Assembly (NCBI GenBank): GCA_964057225.1
Contig: OZ059899.1
Coordinates: 8,680,001-8,744,000, forward strand
Origin: Auanema rhodensis
Taxonomy: Eukaryota > Nematoda > Chromadorea > Rhabditida > Rhabditidae
DNA: 64,000 nt
Direction of reading: 5' to 3'
In this document: one piece after another, positions 27,601 through 41,650 of the stretch
Layout of the letters: every line of letters starts with the position of its first letter
Numbering within the stretch: position 1 is the stretch's first letter
Made by a program: the position numbers and the translations under genes
Notes under the pieces: model-generated
What the model was told of the DNA's origin: nothing
The model's input: the letters and a program-made list of their open reading frames with translations, nothing else
Database searches by the model: none

Positions 27601-30600
27601 GATCATCCATCTGAATATAATAAATAAATAAATATTATATGATATCGTTTACTTTGTGTAAATAATTATATTTTTTAACATTTGCCGATAGACGCTTATA
27701 GGCATCTCGAGGAGCAGAATAATGATCACTCGGCTCAGCGAATTGCTGCTCTAGTTGAGTTAAAACTTCTTTATCATCATAACTATTAGAAAATCTTCTT
27801 TGACGTCCACTTCCCGAGTTTTTTCGACCTTAAATTCGTATGAACTGCTTATGTTGAATATATTTTGAATTTTCACTACCTCTACTTAGACTTCTACTTG
27901 CTTTCTTAGGTGTACGACGATAAGATTCTGGGCTCAAGCCAGATCGTATACGACGACATGTTTCAACTTTCTCAGCAGCATCCAATTTTCTTCGCAACTC
28001 AGCCATTTTCGTCAATTGAGCTTCTCTGTAAAAATAATTATTACTTCAAGTATATTTTGGCAAAGTTTTTTAAATTTGAAATCTAAGAAATGTTATATAC
28101 TATATGTATATTCTAATATTTTTATTTTTGTTTATATTTCTTAAAAGTTAAATATATTATTTACCTATTTTTTATAATCATTTCCATCATGGCATGATGA
28201 CGTTGGTATACTTCATCTCCTTGTCCTTCTGGATCTTGAATCTAAAATTATTTCTATTTAATCCAAATTTACTATTTTAGCAACAGTTATTAAATCGTTG
28301 TCTCTCTTCATTTTTCTTTTATTCATTTAAATAATTTTTGTTTTAGATAAAACGAAAACAGTAAATGTACTCTGCTCGGCTCAATTGGTTCTCACGTTTT
28401 TTTCTCGTAAAAACTTCATTTTCGTCCTTAATTAGCCGTTTAAGCTTTATCTGGTAGTTATTCCAAGTTTTATGTAATGTTGTTCATTGTATTATTTCAT
28501 GGGAACTGTTGTTACAACTCGCATCTTCAACTTTCATTGTTAACGCCTATTTTCTTTTTCTTTTTAAAATTTTTAAAAATAGATTGAAACACTCATTTAC
28601 TGTTTTGCTTATTTTCAATATGTATGTTAGTGTATAGCTTTTATACATTCACAATGCATATAGTAAAGCTGATCACATCTACAGTCACATCTGTTCATAT
28701 GCATAAATAGATTTCAGCTTATTCTAACGAAGCCAAATCAAATATGGTATGGCTTCACAAATCGTACTTTATCTCAAGCAATTCATCATCAGATCTTATA
28801 CTTATACGAATCTATCATGATGCTTATGAGATACGAGGTCAACAACTGGTACGCGTATTAGCGTATGGTCCCTTATGGTTTACAGCGGTTACTATGTGTT
28901 ATTGCAAACCATTTACATATAGTTAGCGTAGTTAGTTAGTTCTCAAACTAATAACAATTACAGAGTGAGGACATGTTATGATTTGTATCAAATAACCAAA
29001 TAAAGAGACTAAAGGAAGAAAAAGAAGACGAGCAACTGTGTGTAAACACATGCTCTTTCCATCATCTATGTATTCAATATCTTTTCTTTTTTTCTCTTTA
29101 TACTACTAACTATATATTCTATCCATAAATGTGGCCTTCATATATCTAAAATAGTGTCTTCTCTCATAGTTACATATACACATATAGTTATATGAATATA
29201 TGAATGATGAACCTAAACATCATCTCTTTCTCTTTATTGCCATAGCAGATTTATAGCCAGCTAATTGCACGTCATTAACACCATCCACCTACATATAGTA
29301 TGTGGATGACTAAATTACACTAAATTTTGAATTATCTTTTACAATATGTACACATAAGGTCAAAATAAACTATATTTCTCATTTACTACTATATCACACT
29401 GATTATATGTATAAATAGTAAGAAAAGTGAAAATATCAAAATAATCCAACGAATTATTAGTCTTTTTGGATTAAAAACAATGATATTTCATATTTTCTAT
29501 GACAATTTTCCTACTTTTATGATTCAATTGAAGGTCATCGAGGTTTAAGGTTTCGAACACCTTTTTCCAAAATAATATTGGGGATGAGTATTCATTATTG
29601 TGAAAATGATTATGATGTGTGAACTTTCATGAAATTGTGAGCAATCTGAAGAAGAAAAAACTCTTGAAAAACTGTCTGTATGATTGTCGTGAATCATGTC
29701 ATTTCAATGTCTTAGGGGACACCAAAAAAAATATAAGAAGAGCAATTATTACATGCAAATCCTTTGATCAATTTTTCGAGATTTCTAAAAGAAATATACT
29801 AGTCACATACATATGGATTATAAATCAAAATAGAGAGAGAGAGAGAAAAAGCAAGAGTGAGAGAGAGAGAGGGAGAGAGAGAAAAAATTGAAAATGGGGA
29901 AAAGACAAAACGATTTGGAACTTTCGCTTGAAAAAAAAAACGCTTTTTTTGTGTGTCATGGTAGTCGCCTGGAATTATCTCATGGGACACTATGCAGTAA
30001 TCTTGCTCTAGAACTCTTTCTTTCCTCTCAGCAGATTGTAGTTGAAGCATGAACATGTACCGCTCGGAAAATAAAATTTGGTTAGAATTTTAAGCTTAAA
30101 ACGTAAAGATATATATATATAAGTATATGTTATATATTATATTATATAAATAATATAAAATTAATCTTAAGACTAAATAATAATCTAGTTTAAAATATTT
30201 CTTCCTCATACATGCACAATAAGCATATTCTGTATTTGTACTTTGCTCCTTCTCATCTTTCTCAAATCCTAGCTAAATCTAAGCTGTTGCTATGGATAAA
30301 GCAACGAAGCTGATTGAAGAAAAACTATCTCCATTTTGTTGAAAACGACTAGTACAACCAGAAGTTAATCAAAAGCTTTCGACATCATTAAGCTAGGCTA
30401 TGTGTTTCTTTAAGCTTTATCTATAATGCTTATCTATTACAAATTTGAGAGAAAAAGGAATATTTTTAAAGATTCTTGTGAATAGTCAAATGGAGAAAAA
30501 AAATTAAAATCAATCCTAATATTTATGATGTTTAAATATATTTTCTTCAGCGTAAAATTTAATTTATTTTAAGAAATATAAAACATATTTCATATTTAAT

Positions 30601-31072
30601 CATTTGTCTACTTTCAAATTACTTTATACATTATTACCAAATGAAAAGCGCATCATACCACGTAAAAGACGAAAAAAATGAATAACTACGTTAGATGTAA
30701 TTATCTTAAATGGGCTGACTATTTATATCGAAAAACGGAAAATTAGTTAATAATTCGTTCAGTCCGGCCTCACGCACTAACCACAGGTGGTACCTGTTCG
30801 GTTCAATTGCTTCTCAACACGAAAAACATCATTAAGCATTTGACTATCTTTTCAGTTTGCTTTGATCCTCTTTATGTATTCATTTACATATACAATATAT
30901 AAATGATTTTTCAAAATAAAAACAATATGAAATTTTTTTTTCACTACTTCACTTGTGAATAACTCACCAGACCCATTTTTCGGAGATGTCTCTGCATATG
31001 AGGCAGAGCAAAATACTGACGTAGGTGAACATCATACAGAGGATTATAGTTATCCAGCATACTCTCCGTCAT
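21691..31072 (-). CDS. Large Ser-Pro heptad-repeat protein with ERICH3-like N-terminus
   Basis: Fourteen exons in transcript order: 30968-31072, 28165-28241, 27880-28025, 27680-27828, 27465-27610, 25746-25849, 25592-25697, 25384-25514, 22616-25335, 22357-22570, 22199-22302, 21983-22150, 21810-21898 and 21691-21763. Frames match throughout (1443 aa). The first about 100 residues (starting MTESMLDNYNPLYD, then LRQYFALPHMQRHLRKMGL, then a charged helical stretch with MAELRRKLDAAE) resemble from memory the N-terminus of vertebrate ERICH3, a cilium-associated protein; this homology is a proposal. Residues about 180-320 are basic and Ser/Pro/Thr-rich. The 2.7-kb exon carries about 77 tandem heptads of type SPxPxxx at about residues 520-1060, mostly cycling SPAPAHH, SPSPIQQ, SPAPVHE. 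The last 300 residues are acidic. No signal peptide or clear membrane helix was found, so it is probably cytoplasmic and largely disordered. Introns 1 (2.7 kb) and 5 (1.6 kb) are long; further small exons in them are possible. It converges with the esterase gene. Confidence 0.85.
23110..24730 (-). repeat. Coding tandem repeat, 21-bp unit (63-bp higher-order unit)
   Basis: On the minus strand this stretch encodes about 77 seven-residue units beginning Ser-Pro. Units mostly alternate in threes (x-AHH, x-IQQ, x-VHE), giving a 63-bp higher-order period; elsewhere the VHE unit is duplicated two to five times in a row. Base composition is GC-richer than the surrounding DNA. Differences between copies are mainly single bases (for example CTATGATG versus CTGTGATG), as expected from unequal exchange with drift. 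Confidence 0.95.
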
Positions 31073-31080
31073 CTTTGAAG

Positions 31081-31082
31081 CT
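31081..31082 (-). promoter_or_regulatory. Probable trans-splice acceptor of the heptad-repeat gene
   Basis: On the minus strand the sequence reads GTTTTTGCAG, then eight bases, then the start ATG at 31072. No coding exon was found upstream, so this acceptor probably receives a spliced leader. A normal 5'-UTR intron would look the same. Confidence 0.5.
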
Positions 31083-33140
31083 GCAAAAACACGTTTTAAT
31101 TATAAATATATGTTAAAATAAGAAATTTTAACTAATATATTGATTTGATAAAAGAGATTGAAGAAAAATTTCAGTTACATATATTAGCTAAGAAACAATT
31201 TGATTAGAAAGGTAATTTTAAGTGATATTTCAATATAATATGTACATATTTGAAATATATTAAAATCAATAAGAAACAAATAATTACTTTAGATGTATCC
31301 TAATTATTATTGATGGTGATTTTTAGGTACCCACTGTAGTTGTTTGAACCTGAAATATGAATAAGAAAGTTTAAAAGGCAACTGAAAATTCACAATGTTT
31401 AAACGAAAAAGGACAGATGACGTTAAAGTGAAAAAAAGGAAGAAAAGTGGTCCCATGGCGGAAAAAAAAAGAAAACGGTGCTTGCAAAAGCTTTAAAACG
31501 AGGAATTAGGTAACAGCCCATCAAGAAAAGCGGAGGGCCTACTGACGTCATGATTGCTTATGAAAAGACTAGCTGGTGAACTAAATGAAGATCTAACTAA
31601 AAACTGATAAATTAAAAAGAAATGGCTTCATCAGAAAGCTAAAAAACTTTTTCATATCTTTTCTACTCGTTCATTTGAAAGTAAAATAGATTGGAAAGCG
31701 TTCCCCCAGAGTCAGTTGAGAAGGGAAATGAACTGCTATGAGAAGTTCATTTTATAAAAAATTTCGAATAATAGCACGTAGACAGTTCCTGGAACGCTTG
31801 GGAATTTAATTTTTTTAAATTAAAAAAATAATCTTTTTATAAATATGAAATTTATGAACGAAGTAAGGGAAGTGAAGACGAAGGGCAAATCGAACGACTG
31901 AAAGGTGTCAGCCACGAAATAAAAGCATTGAGAGTAAGAGATTAGCAGAAACAGAGAATATGTAAAGAGAGAGAAACAAGAGGAATTGAAGGAAGAGAGG
32001 GAGGGGAACGAAATATTTTCGACATACCATGGAGGACGTGAGGGAGAAGAGAGCAAGACGAAGGTTTCTATGGCAAATGGGCGGAGTGGAAAGGAAAGGA
32101 AGAAGGAGAAGGAAGGGAGGGAGGGAGAGAAATAGAGAGGAGTGAGAAACAGAATTGAAGAGGACGAACTGTGATGGTTTAAAAGAGAGAGAGGGAAACG
32201 ATTGAGAGAGAAAGTGAGAGAGCCTAACAGGGGAAGAGGAAAAAAGGAAGAAGAGGCGGATAAATAGATATGGAGTGAAAGAAGAGCAGATTGATCATTC
32301 TGAACACATTTTCGTTAGCTGCCGACCAATATGGCTATCAGATGCATGCAGATAAAACATTTTGAAAGCTGTTGGTAATTATTTTTGATGAAAAATTGAA
32401 CAAACTGATGAAATCTAAGAAAATATTGGACTATTTGAATAATACAAGTAAAGTTTGATTTAATGAATAATCACAAAATGAATCATTTTATGAAAGAATA
32501 TTATATATTTTTGTGTTGAAAATGTAGGCAGTAAGAGAGCTGAATTACTCTTCGATCGAATAGGAAGCTTTTAAAAAAGGAACAAAAGATGGTAGTGTAC
32601 GCTAGAAAGTTTTTGAAACCAAAAATTGAATTAGGTAAAAGTGGTAAAATGGAAGTATTTTTTAATAAAATTAGAATAGATAATGATGCTAACATAACAA
32701 TTAAGATACATATTTTAACATATATCTATATATACTATTACTATACTATTTTATAAAATTAGTTTTATAAAAATGTAAAGTTTAACTTAAAAAATAAGAG
32801 AAAAAGTTTAAATAAAGATTAAATAAAAAAATATAAATATCAACATTTCTTCTAATTATAATAAGATTTTGATATTTTGTTAATTTGTTTTCTATTTTAT
32901 GAATGAAATAAAATCTAAAAAGAGTAAAAAACATGATTCAGTTCTAATTGCAAAAACGAAGAGACTTTGAGACTAATTGCATTCCGACTGGATTGTCGAA
33001 AGATGGACGTCTGTACTTAGTCGAGAAAAGTCTATTTTAGCTTACACAAAGTCTTTCTTATATTTTGATCTAAATGTTGTATCAGCAGTAAAATAATATT
33101 CAAGATAATAATATGTTCAATTTGCTATATATTAAGAGAT

Positions 33141-33142
<2 letters not shown>

Positions 33143-33177
<35 letters not shown>
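33143..33177 (+). repeat. (GA)n microsatellite
   Basis: An uninterrupted alternating G/A run of about 35 bases. Confidence 0.9.
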
Positions 33178-33180
<3 letters not shown>

Positions 33181-34187
33181 GACATTTGTCATATTGCATT
33201 AAAAATTTTTAGAAATATTATATGCAAATATTATTTTTTTTCTAGTAAACTTTAATAAAATTATTGAATGATTATCATTTTGTTGACAACTCAGATTTTA
33301 GCTACGAATTGAAAAAATTTGGAATGAGTTTCAATCTGTTATTCAACGATAACGGAAAAAAAGAAAAATCATCATAGTTCATAAAGCTCGGTACATAACT
33401 GATTAAGCTTTATAACTCCAAACGACAAAAAAAATGAAAAAGAGAAAAAGTGAACGGGAGAGTTATAGTAAGAGAGTTCTACAATTTTGTTTTTTTTTCT
33501 CCTCTGAGACAAAAGTTGTAGGAGAAATAACAGAAATTTGAATCATATTTTGGCTGTACAAGGTAAACAATTAGAAAAGGGTTATATTCTTAAAGAAACC
33601 CATACAATTGAAAAGATGTTTGGGAAAGGGTAGTTTGCAAGGTTTCCAAATATTCTCTGTTTAATGCTTCCATCAAGCTTTGAACCTATGAAGAATTGAA
33701 GAAGCATTAAAGTGCGTCTAAGCTAATAACATCTCATCTACATAACTAACTCGTCTTTGCTTTTCGGTAGTATATGAAAGAGGCAAAAGGGAAGATTGAG
33801 ATAGAAGGAAAGCAATGAAAAAGGAAGAGGTTAACCACTAACTGCCGAGGATTATCGAACCAACAGAAGCCTTTCTGGACTGGCAATAGCTGCTATTCTT
33901 TATTCTGGCAAATGAGAGACAATTATGGAACAGGTATTGATTATTAGGTTGGTAAGTGAATTGAATCTCTCACCTCACCTGCAGAGAGAAAGAAAGAGAG
34001 AGAGAGAAGATAGTAATGAGTATATGTATATGGTCAAACCATATGAGCATATAGCAAATTGCTTTTCTATTCCATCTCTCTTAATTAAGGTTAAATCCCG
34101 TTTTACACAGTATATAAGGATATATGAGGGAATGAGGTAAAGGTGAAATAGTATTTTATTTGTTTGTATGAAGTTCATATAAAATAC

Positions 34188-34224
34188 AGAGAGAGAAAGA
34201 GAGAGAGAAAAAGAGAGAGAGAGG

Positions 34225-34268
<44 letters not shown>
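34188..34268 (+). repeat. GA-rich microsatellite
   Basis: Imperfect GA repeat, about 80 bases, ending in an uninterrupted GA run. The open frame on its minus strand encodes only Ser/Leu runs. Confidence 0.9.
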
Positions 34269-34271
<3 letters not shown>

Positions 34272-37200
34272 AATATTATACATGTATACCATAGTTAAAT
34301 TACAATATAATAGCAATATGAAAAATATTATTTGTTCTACAACATCATCTCCATGAGAAAAAAAAAGATAATGAACATTTGTTTCCCTTATAATATTAGA
34401 TATTATACTAGAAATACAGCTTATATCTAAATATGTGTTGTTAGAAAAAAGAAGCCATTTAACTGTTTGATTCTCAAACAGGTGTATGGAACAAATAATA
34501 ATAACAAATCAATTCCATAAATTTCTTTTTTTTTAACAAAATTAATTATAAACTATATATAGATATATATAAATAAAACATTTCTAATATGATTTTCTAT
34601 CTATTAGTCATATACTAGATGTACTTTATGTACATACGAGATAAAGCTTGCATTACATACATACATACATACTTCTAACTAAAAGTATTTTTTAATTTTA
34701 AAATATTATTTTATATAATTATATGTTATACGCAACTATATCAACCTCAACTAATTATTACATTTTTTACTAAGATATTTGAGAGTGAATTGGAAAAAAA
34801 GAAAGAAAAACATCCAAGTTTTAGAAAAGAAAATAACAAAATTGAAATAAATGAAGCGAAAATGATATGAAATCGAAAAAAATAGTAGGTAGGAACAACC
34901 GTTCGTTATGAATTCTCTGAATAGAAATGAATAATATGTCCCTGACATGGCAGGTGCCCTCCACTCTACCCTCTCCTCAAATTCGCTCTGTGAATGCTCA
35001 CCGCAAAACCTCTCACCCCGCCAGCTTTGGCTAATTGGCCAAGATTTTCCGCGCAACTGACAAATAACAAGACAGTTATTATAAATCGTTTATAATTTTA
35101 TAGTATTCTAGGACAATTTCAAAAAAAAAATAACCAATGGTTATAGATTAGAAGAAAAATATTTCACAAATAGAATATGATGTTTCATTAGCTTTATAAG
35201 TAGAATGTTTGACACGGCATCTCTCGTTTCACTCCTCTCTTTCTCTTTCTCTCTCTATCTATCTCTTTTTCTTTCGCTCTCTCTATAACTTTCACAATCA
35301 AATGTCAATAAACTACCAGGTGTGAGTGAGTATTGAAAGGTAGACAAAGTATAAATAAAAGTTGTAGAGATCGAATTCTCTGTATACATTGGGACTAAGA
35401 AGAGACAAAAAAAATATTGAGAACGTTGTACATAGACACGTGAATTCTTGGAATTTTGAAGCGTTCCACTGTTCTACTCAATTTCAATTTTTTTCGAAAA
35501 GAAATAGATTAGAAAGGATATATGAAATTGAACTTTGTCATTTATTTGTTCTAAATTGAAAAGAAACATTTGAAAATAGATTTTATGAAAAACATAGTCG
35601 CCGTCTTTTCTTTGAAAGTATGCATGCAATTGACTGCTACTGATAAACTAAGTAATTCAATTCGTAGGACAAGCATTTCTTCAGAAAAGTTGAAATGAAT
35701 CAATTTAGATGATCACTAATTGAAACGACCAGGAGCTTCTGATTACATAGAATTGTTTCAAAAGCTTTTTTTTGGAAACTTTGAAAGCTCCAGTCTTCAA
35801 TTATCTCTTGGTTTTCTTCTTAAACTTCTTCTTTTTTCTGTGAAAAAGTATAGGATGTACACGCTTACATTCTTAATGTTACTAATAAGTTTCAGCATTT
35901 GAGTTAAAAAAAGAAAAGAAAAAATGAATAATATTGTATTGTTGAAGATTTATTAATTGATTTGAATCAAAAATAATCAACAAGAAAGAGTTTTGAACAG
36001 AAAAAAACATGAAAAATTAGTTATGAACAATGATTTTTATTTAAATTCTTAAATACTGACTTATGTAAAACCTTGAGATTACTGAAAGGACAGTGAGAGC
36101 AAAACTAATATGCAGAATTGCCTAATAAGAAGAGTCGTTAAGTTTATTTGGCATTTCTTCCCTGTAAAGATGTCCAAAAAAAAATCTCGAGACAGAAAAA
36201 GATTAAATATATCAAACTGAAGTGTTGAAATTGGAAAAAAAACGGAGAGTGCATCTAGAAAAAATGGAATCTTTTGTATGGAAACAAATGAACGATAAAC
36301 GATTTGACACGTTGAATTCTTCAGAAATTTGTTTAACGTTATTGCTATAGTAGGGTGAGACTAGTCGAAGAAAAAATATTTCTAAGAAAAATTTCAATAA
36401 GAGGAAGATGATGTACTGAATGTGTCAATTGGCTGCTTTTGTGAACACGGCCCCCAATACGACGACGACGATGATGATGATGATGATGATGGCAAGAGAA
36501 AATGATGGTTTGAGAGAAGAGAGGAATATAAAATGAAGATTGAGGAGTGAGGAGTGAGAGGAAACCTGTGAAAGCCTAGTTAGGCATAAAATGGCAGTGG
36601 GAAGACGAATTGAAGGTGCATCAGGAGGTGCAATAAAGAGAATGTGGGCAAGCATGGGAACGACGAAAAACGAGATGCCTCGACAAACGACTGTGCAAAA
36701 GATGTATAACCTAGTAAAACATGTATAAACTAGCTTGTATTTTTCTTTGACAATTATATTTTAGAAGACATGAATAAGAAATTTGGGACAAACGACAACT
36801 GATTGAGACAACTAAAATGCAGGAGATTAGTCGCTCAAGATTATCTGCCCGGATTTTGAAGGATTTTGGACGAAGTCAAAGAAAATCAGCGACAAATCGG
36901 TCCGTCAGTCTGTCTTGCTGACGACCGACAGAATCACGTCAAACACACAGAGTCCGTCGAGCAGAGCACGATGGACATGCGGGAGCTTATGGGTCAGGAA
37001 TAAGGCGGAACCTTTCAATGAGCAATATTCCCATGAGATAGTTCGTGTGCTGATTGAATTGTTTCCTCTTGTGTTGTAAACTGGGACTATCTAAGCTTAA
37101 AACCTCTTTTAGAAGACTAGAACAGAGATGCTACAGCAGTTCAAACGAGAGAGCGATTGCATGAAGTAGAGGGAGGAATGGTAGAAGGGTAAGAAGAGAA

Positions 37201-38420
37201 GATCTTATGCAACTAAACTGAATAAAAGAGAGAACAAGAGAAAGAGAGAGAGAGAAAGAAAAAGTAGAGAAATGTGTGGAGAAAAGACAACATTGGTAAT
37301 AAGCCGCAGGACTAAGAAGCATGGACCAGACGGTCGGTCACAATATATACTCTTGGACCAGCTTGGCCTCTTAATTAACTAGTTTCCTCTTTTCATAGCA
37401 TATATAGATAGATAGTCATACTAAGACTAAGGCACATTAGGAAGCTAAGGGCTGAAGAAGAAAAATAAGAAGAAAAAGAATATACATATCTATGTATATA
37501 CACATATATTAAAAAGAAAAAAAGAAGAAATAGAAGGATATAAACAAGAAAAAAACGGACAAAAATATAGAAAAAACGACAACATCGCACATACGGCGAA
37601 GTTTTACCGAATAAGCTGTTTTTTTTCATTTAGATGTTGAACTATGCAAAATATGCAAAAATGTCAGTTGTAATCCTCCTTCTTCTAATGAAAAATCCAA
37701 TAAAGTCCATGAAAAAAAATTGCAAATCTATCAGATAATCAAGAATTTATAGTAAAATATTTATGAAAAATGTAATTTCAAACGAAAAATGAATTAATAG
37801 TATGTTTTGAAGAATATGTATTTGCAAAGAAAATACTACTAAGTATATAATTGTATATATCGTATAGTATCTGTATAAATAGAATATATACACATATATT
37901 CATATGAATTTCAATATAAAAATATAAGTAATAATATATAATTAGTGGTTACTTATATTCTACAAACTGAATGAAACGAACTAAAAGATACGGGTGACCT
38001 CCAGTAGCGACTGGTCGGCTCCTTCTGTCTCGTCAGTCATCCAGACATCCTCTCTATCTCCAGCTCTCCTCCCTTTTTCCATGTGCCAGGCCTTGAATGC
38101 TTCTCATCTATTAGCTCCTCCCTTTCTTTCATCTAAAGCTCAAATGAAATGAGAAATATCAATTTAAGCTTATATTGGTCAAGCTCCCAAAGTTAGAAGG
38201 AGCACCCGAAAACTAATGTAATTTTTTTTTGAAAAAAATGAAGGAAAAAGTCAAAACAAATGTCAAACCTATCAACGAAAAAAATGTCTTTTACCCTTTC
38301 TTTTCCTTCGTAATAATCCGAAAGATATGTGAACGGGAGTATTACTGAAACGAGACGATGTCTTTTCGATTTCATGATGAAACTCAGAAAAATTATGAGC
38401 AAAGATTTTTATTTTCAAAT

Positions 38421-38437
38421 TTATATATATATATCTA

Positions 38438-38469
<32 letters not shown>
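38421..38469. repeat. (AT)n microsatellite
   Basis: Alternating T/A tract interrupted by a short CTAT block near its middle. Confidence 0.9.
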
Positions 38470-38471
<2 letters not shown>

Positions 38472-41400
38472 GAATGAATGAGTGTCAGTACTTGAGGAAG
38501 ATTAAATCAGACATTGAGAGTTTAGCGAATTTGGATGAGACAATCAAAAATTATTGAAATATAGTAGTCAAGTAGTGTCAGTCAAGTGACAAATGATGCA
38601 TCACAGTTAGAACATGATATAATTTGTAAAAAGAAATAATTTTAAAGTTTTATGAAAAATAATATTTATATATATATATAGATAGATATAGATATATAGT
38701 AAGATGGAATGAGATTATTTATATTTAAGAAAAAAAGAATTGGAAGACTATTTGAAGACAAAAAAAGATATTTGACTTGTTCTTCGGATAATCCACGATA
38801 TACAAATTATTCGCTTGTTCGATAAAAAAAGAAGAAAAACTAGAAGTGCGAACATAAACTGAATGCAAGCTGTCTTCAGATGTGAGTTGAATTGAGAAAA
38901 ATGAAGAATAAAATGAATAATAATAAAAATTGATTGAAAAAATGAAAAAAGAATAAGGTGATACAAGGCGATAAAATGGAGAAAAAGATATATAAAGAAG
39001 AGAAGAGCATATGAAAAACAGAGTATATCAGGGAATAGATACAATTAAAATCTATTTTTAGATACATCAAGCAAGCTTTTAGCTTTCAGTCTTCTTTAAA
39101 ATAAAATTTGTTTTTATATTTAGTAAATATGATTGCATCTTGAGCAAAAAAGAAGAAGCATTGATATGCAGATTTTGATCTTATTGTATTGTTTCAAATA
39201 ATTAATTGAAAACAATTTACTATGAATATAAGCTATAATTAAATAATAAACTTTTCCTTCAATTTATTTATTTGAAAATGAAATCATTTTTAGATTAGAA
39301 AACATATAATTAAGCCTTTTATAGCTTCAAAGCGGCACAGGAAAGTGAGGAAGAGAGGGGAATTGGAAAATAGCAAATGGCTCATCATTGGATGTCATGA
39401 ATTTTCTAAGATGAATCGCCTCTCAAAGCTTAATAGGGTTAAAGCTTAAGCTTCAACCCATTCTCTTTCGCCACATTCTATTTCTCATATTGTTGCTCAT
39501 TAATTGAATCATTCAAAATCGTTTTGTTGATTTTATTTCGTTTAAATTCTTTTTCTTAATTATTAAAGAATATAATAAATTTATCATAATAATTATACAT
39601 ATATATATATTAATATAATCAAAACATGGATAACATATTAAGATAAAATTCATTTATAATCGTTTATGAAAAGCTCATCTCATATGCCGAATGATCGTAG
39701 CGGTCTGAGAAAAACCGATTGATTTCCTAGATGAATGGCTGAAAAGCACTCAATGCACGAGGAAAGAAGGAAATATTTCCAGCCAGATTGCCAATTAATA
39801 TTATAAATTATCCAGATGGTTCAATTGGAGATTAGATATGTATGTATATATACGTATACTTTTGGACGATGAATCAAGAGGTATACCCATATACATATAG
39901 ATTCACATAGATTATTCAGAATTAAAAATAACACAGTTTAAACATAAATCGATATATTTCATTTTGAATTTAAAAAATTAAAAAAAGAAATAATAATATT
40001 ATTTTATTAACTTTAGAAGTATATTGGAACTAAAGTATAAAACTTGAATAAGTTATATGTATATTCATATGTACATCATTTAACATTACATGCAATATTT
40101 GAATTCTTATGAATGAAAATTGACTATAAGTAAATTTTTTTTTTTTGGAAATATAGAAATAGAGAATAGTTAGTTAAATATCAAATATAATATAGATGTA
40201 AATATATGTTCGTTTGTATAAGTATATCATGGCATTTGTGCTGAGAACACTTAGATAGTTGAAGGAAATCTGATCTGAAAGATGGGTGAAAATGTTTTTT
40301 TGTTTCTTTTTTTTTATTTGAAATATAATACTTCATTGGTGAATAAAAAAAGGATGTAATTGAAACAATCTCAATTTGAAAAGGAAATTTTATATTTTAA
40401 TTTTCTAAAATTAAAATATTAATTATAAAAATAAAACAAATTTTAGTTATAAAGTATAAATAATGTAATTAAATATATATTGAAATATATCAATTTAAAC
40501 AGATAATGCTATATTTAATATTAAATAAATCAAATAAAGTTACTTCTATTTCAAAGACATATATATACATGAAAACTTGGAATTCAGGAACAACCTTGCT
40601 GCTTCAGTATTTTTAGATAAACTTAGCTAAACTAGGCTACAATAGCTGAATGAATGTTTTTGAAACAATAACTTTGATCAAAAATCAATTTCTAATTTTT
40701 TCCCAAGAACTTTTTTTAAATTTTATAATATATGAAATAACCAATCTTGGACGTTAAAAGCACTGAGTGTGTTTAGGAAAAATAAGGAAAAAGCTAGTTA
40801 CTGACAGTTACATGAAATAGAGTATTGGAGAATAGTTTTATCAGTTCAAGTCAGTCATAATACAATTATTTCTATATTATATAATCTATATATATACTAT
40901 ATATATATAGATTATGCATATAGTAGTATATAGTTGACATATGGAAATTTATGAAGAAAAAAGAAATGAGCGAAACGAACATTTTTCTTCATATGTTCAT
41001 CTTCAGTTAATAGAATTACAAATATAGGTTTTGGTGCTTTCTTAAATGGTTATAGCTGATGAAACAAAGGAACATACATATATGGATAAAGAAAGAAAGT
41101 TACATTTAGGGAGAAAGGATGTACGAATATACATAAGAGAGAGAGAGAGGGGGGGGAGAGAGAGAGAGAGAGAGAGAGTGAGAGGGGGGGAGAGAGATTA
41201 GCAAAATATATTTGTGAGAATAGAAAGAGAGAAAGAAAGAGATCAAACTGAAACGTTGAAAAGAGGAAAATTAGGAGAGTGCTTTGTTGATGAAATTAGA
41301 TATTCGAGAGGTTTTTCAAGTTGGAATTATGTATATTTCCGTATTATTTACTCTTTACTAGTATTCAAACTCAAAGTAATTAACGTAATATTATAATTAC

Positions 41401-41650
41401 AAAATAAAGTTTATTACAGGAATTATCGAGTTCAAGTTTTACCTGTAGATGAAGATACAATTCATATTTTGGTTCTTTTTTTACCGAATATACTCTGTTT
41501 GTGTTCTATTTCATATAAAACTTTTTTATCTCAACTTAATATTATATATAGAATAGATTAGTATATTTCATTAACTTTCATACTTGTTGCATTTTCCATA
41601 ATAAGCATGATTACCCAGAATGGATAGCCGTTAAATATTTCTTTTTTCAA

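Larger units (their letters stand above)
31083..41650. other. Intergenic region of 10.6 kb
   Basis: No gene could be assembled. The left part (about 31840-32290) is strongly purine-rich on the plus strand. Microsatellites include (GA)n at 33143-33177, GA-rich 34188-34268, a TACA tetranucleotide run at about 34653-34672, CT-rich 35222-35285, a GAC/GAT trinucleotide run at about 36462-36492, an AT-rich run at 38421-38469, and a GA/G-rich tract at about 41137-41196. GC-richer islands lie at about 34910-35050, 36840-37030 (with a hairpin) and 37990-38130. These may be regulatory or hold unplaced exons. Open frames here are low-complexity or too short to support. Confidence 0.55.

Noticed and set aside
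33975-34316. 113-codon minus-strand frame
   Set aside because: Most of it is a translation of the GA/CT microsatellite into Ser-Leu repeats.
36425-36655. 76-codon minus-strand frame ending in Ile/Val runs
   Set aside because: The Ile/Val run is a GAT/GAC trinucleotide repeat read in reverse.
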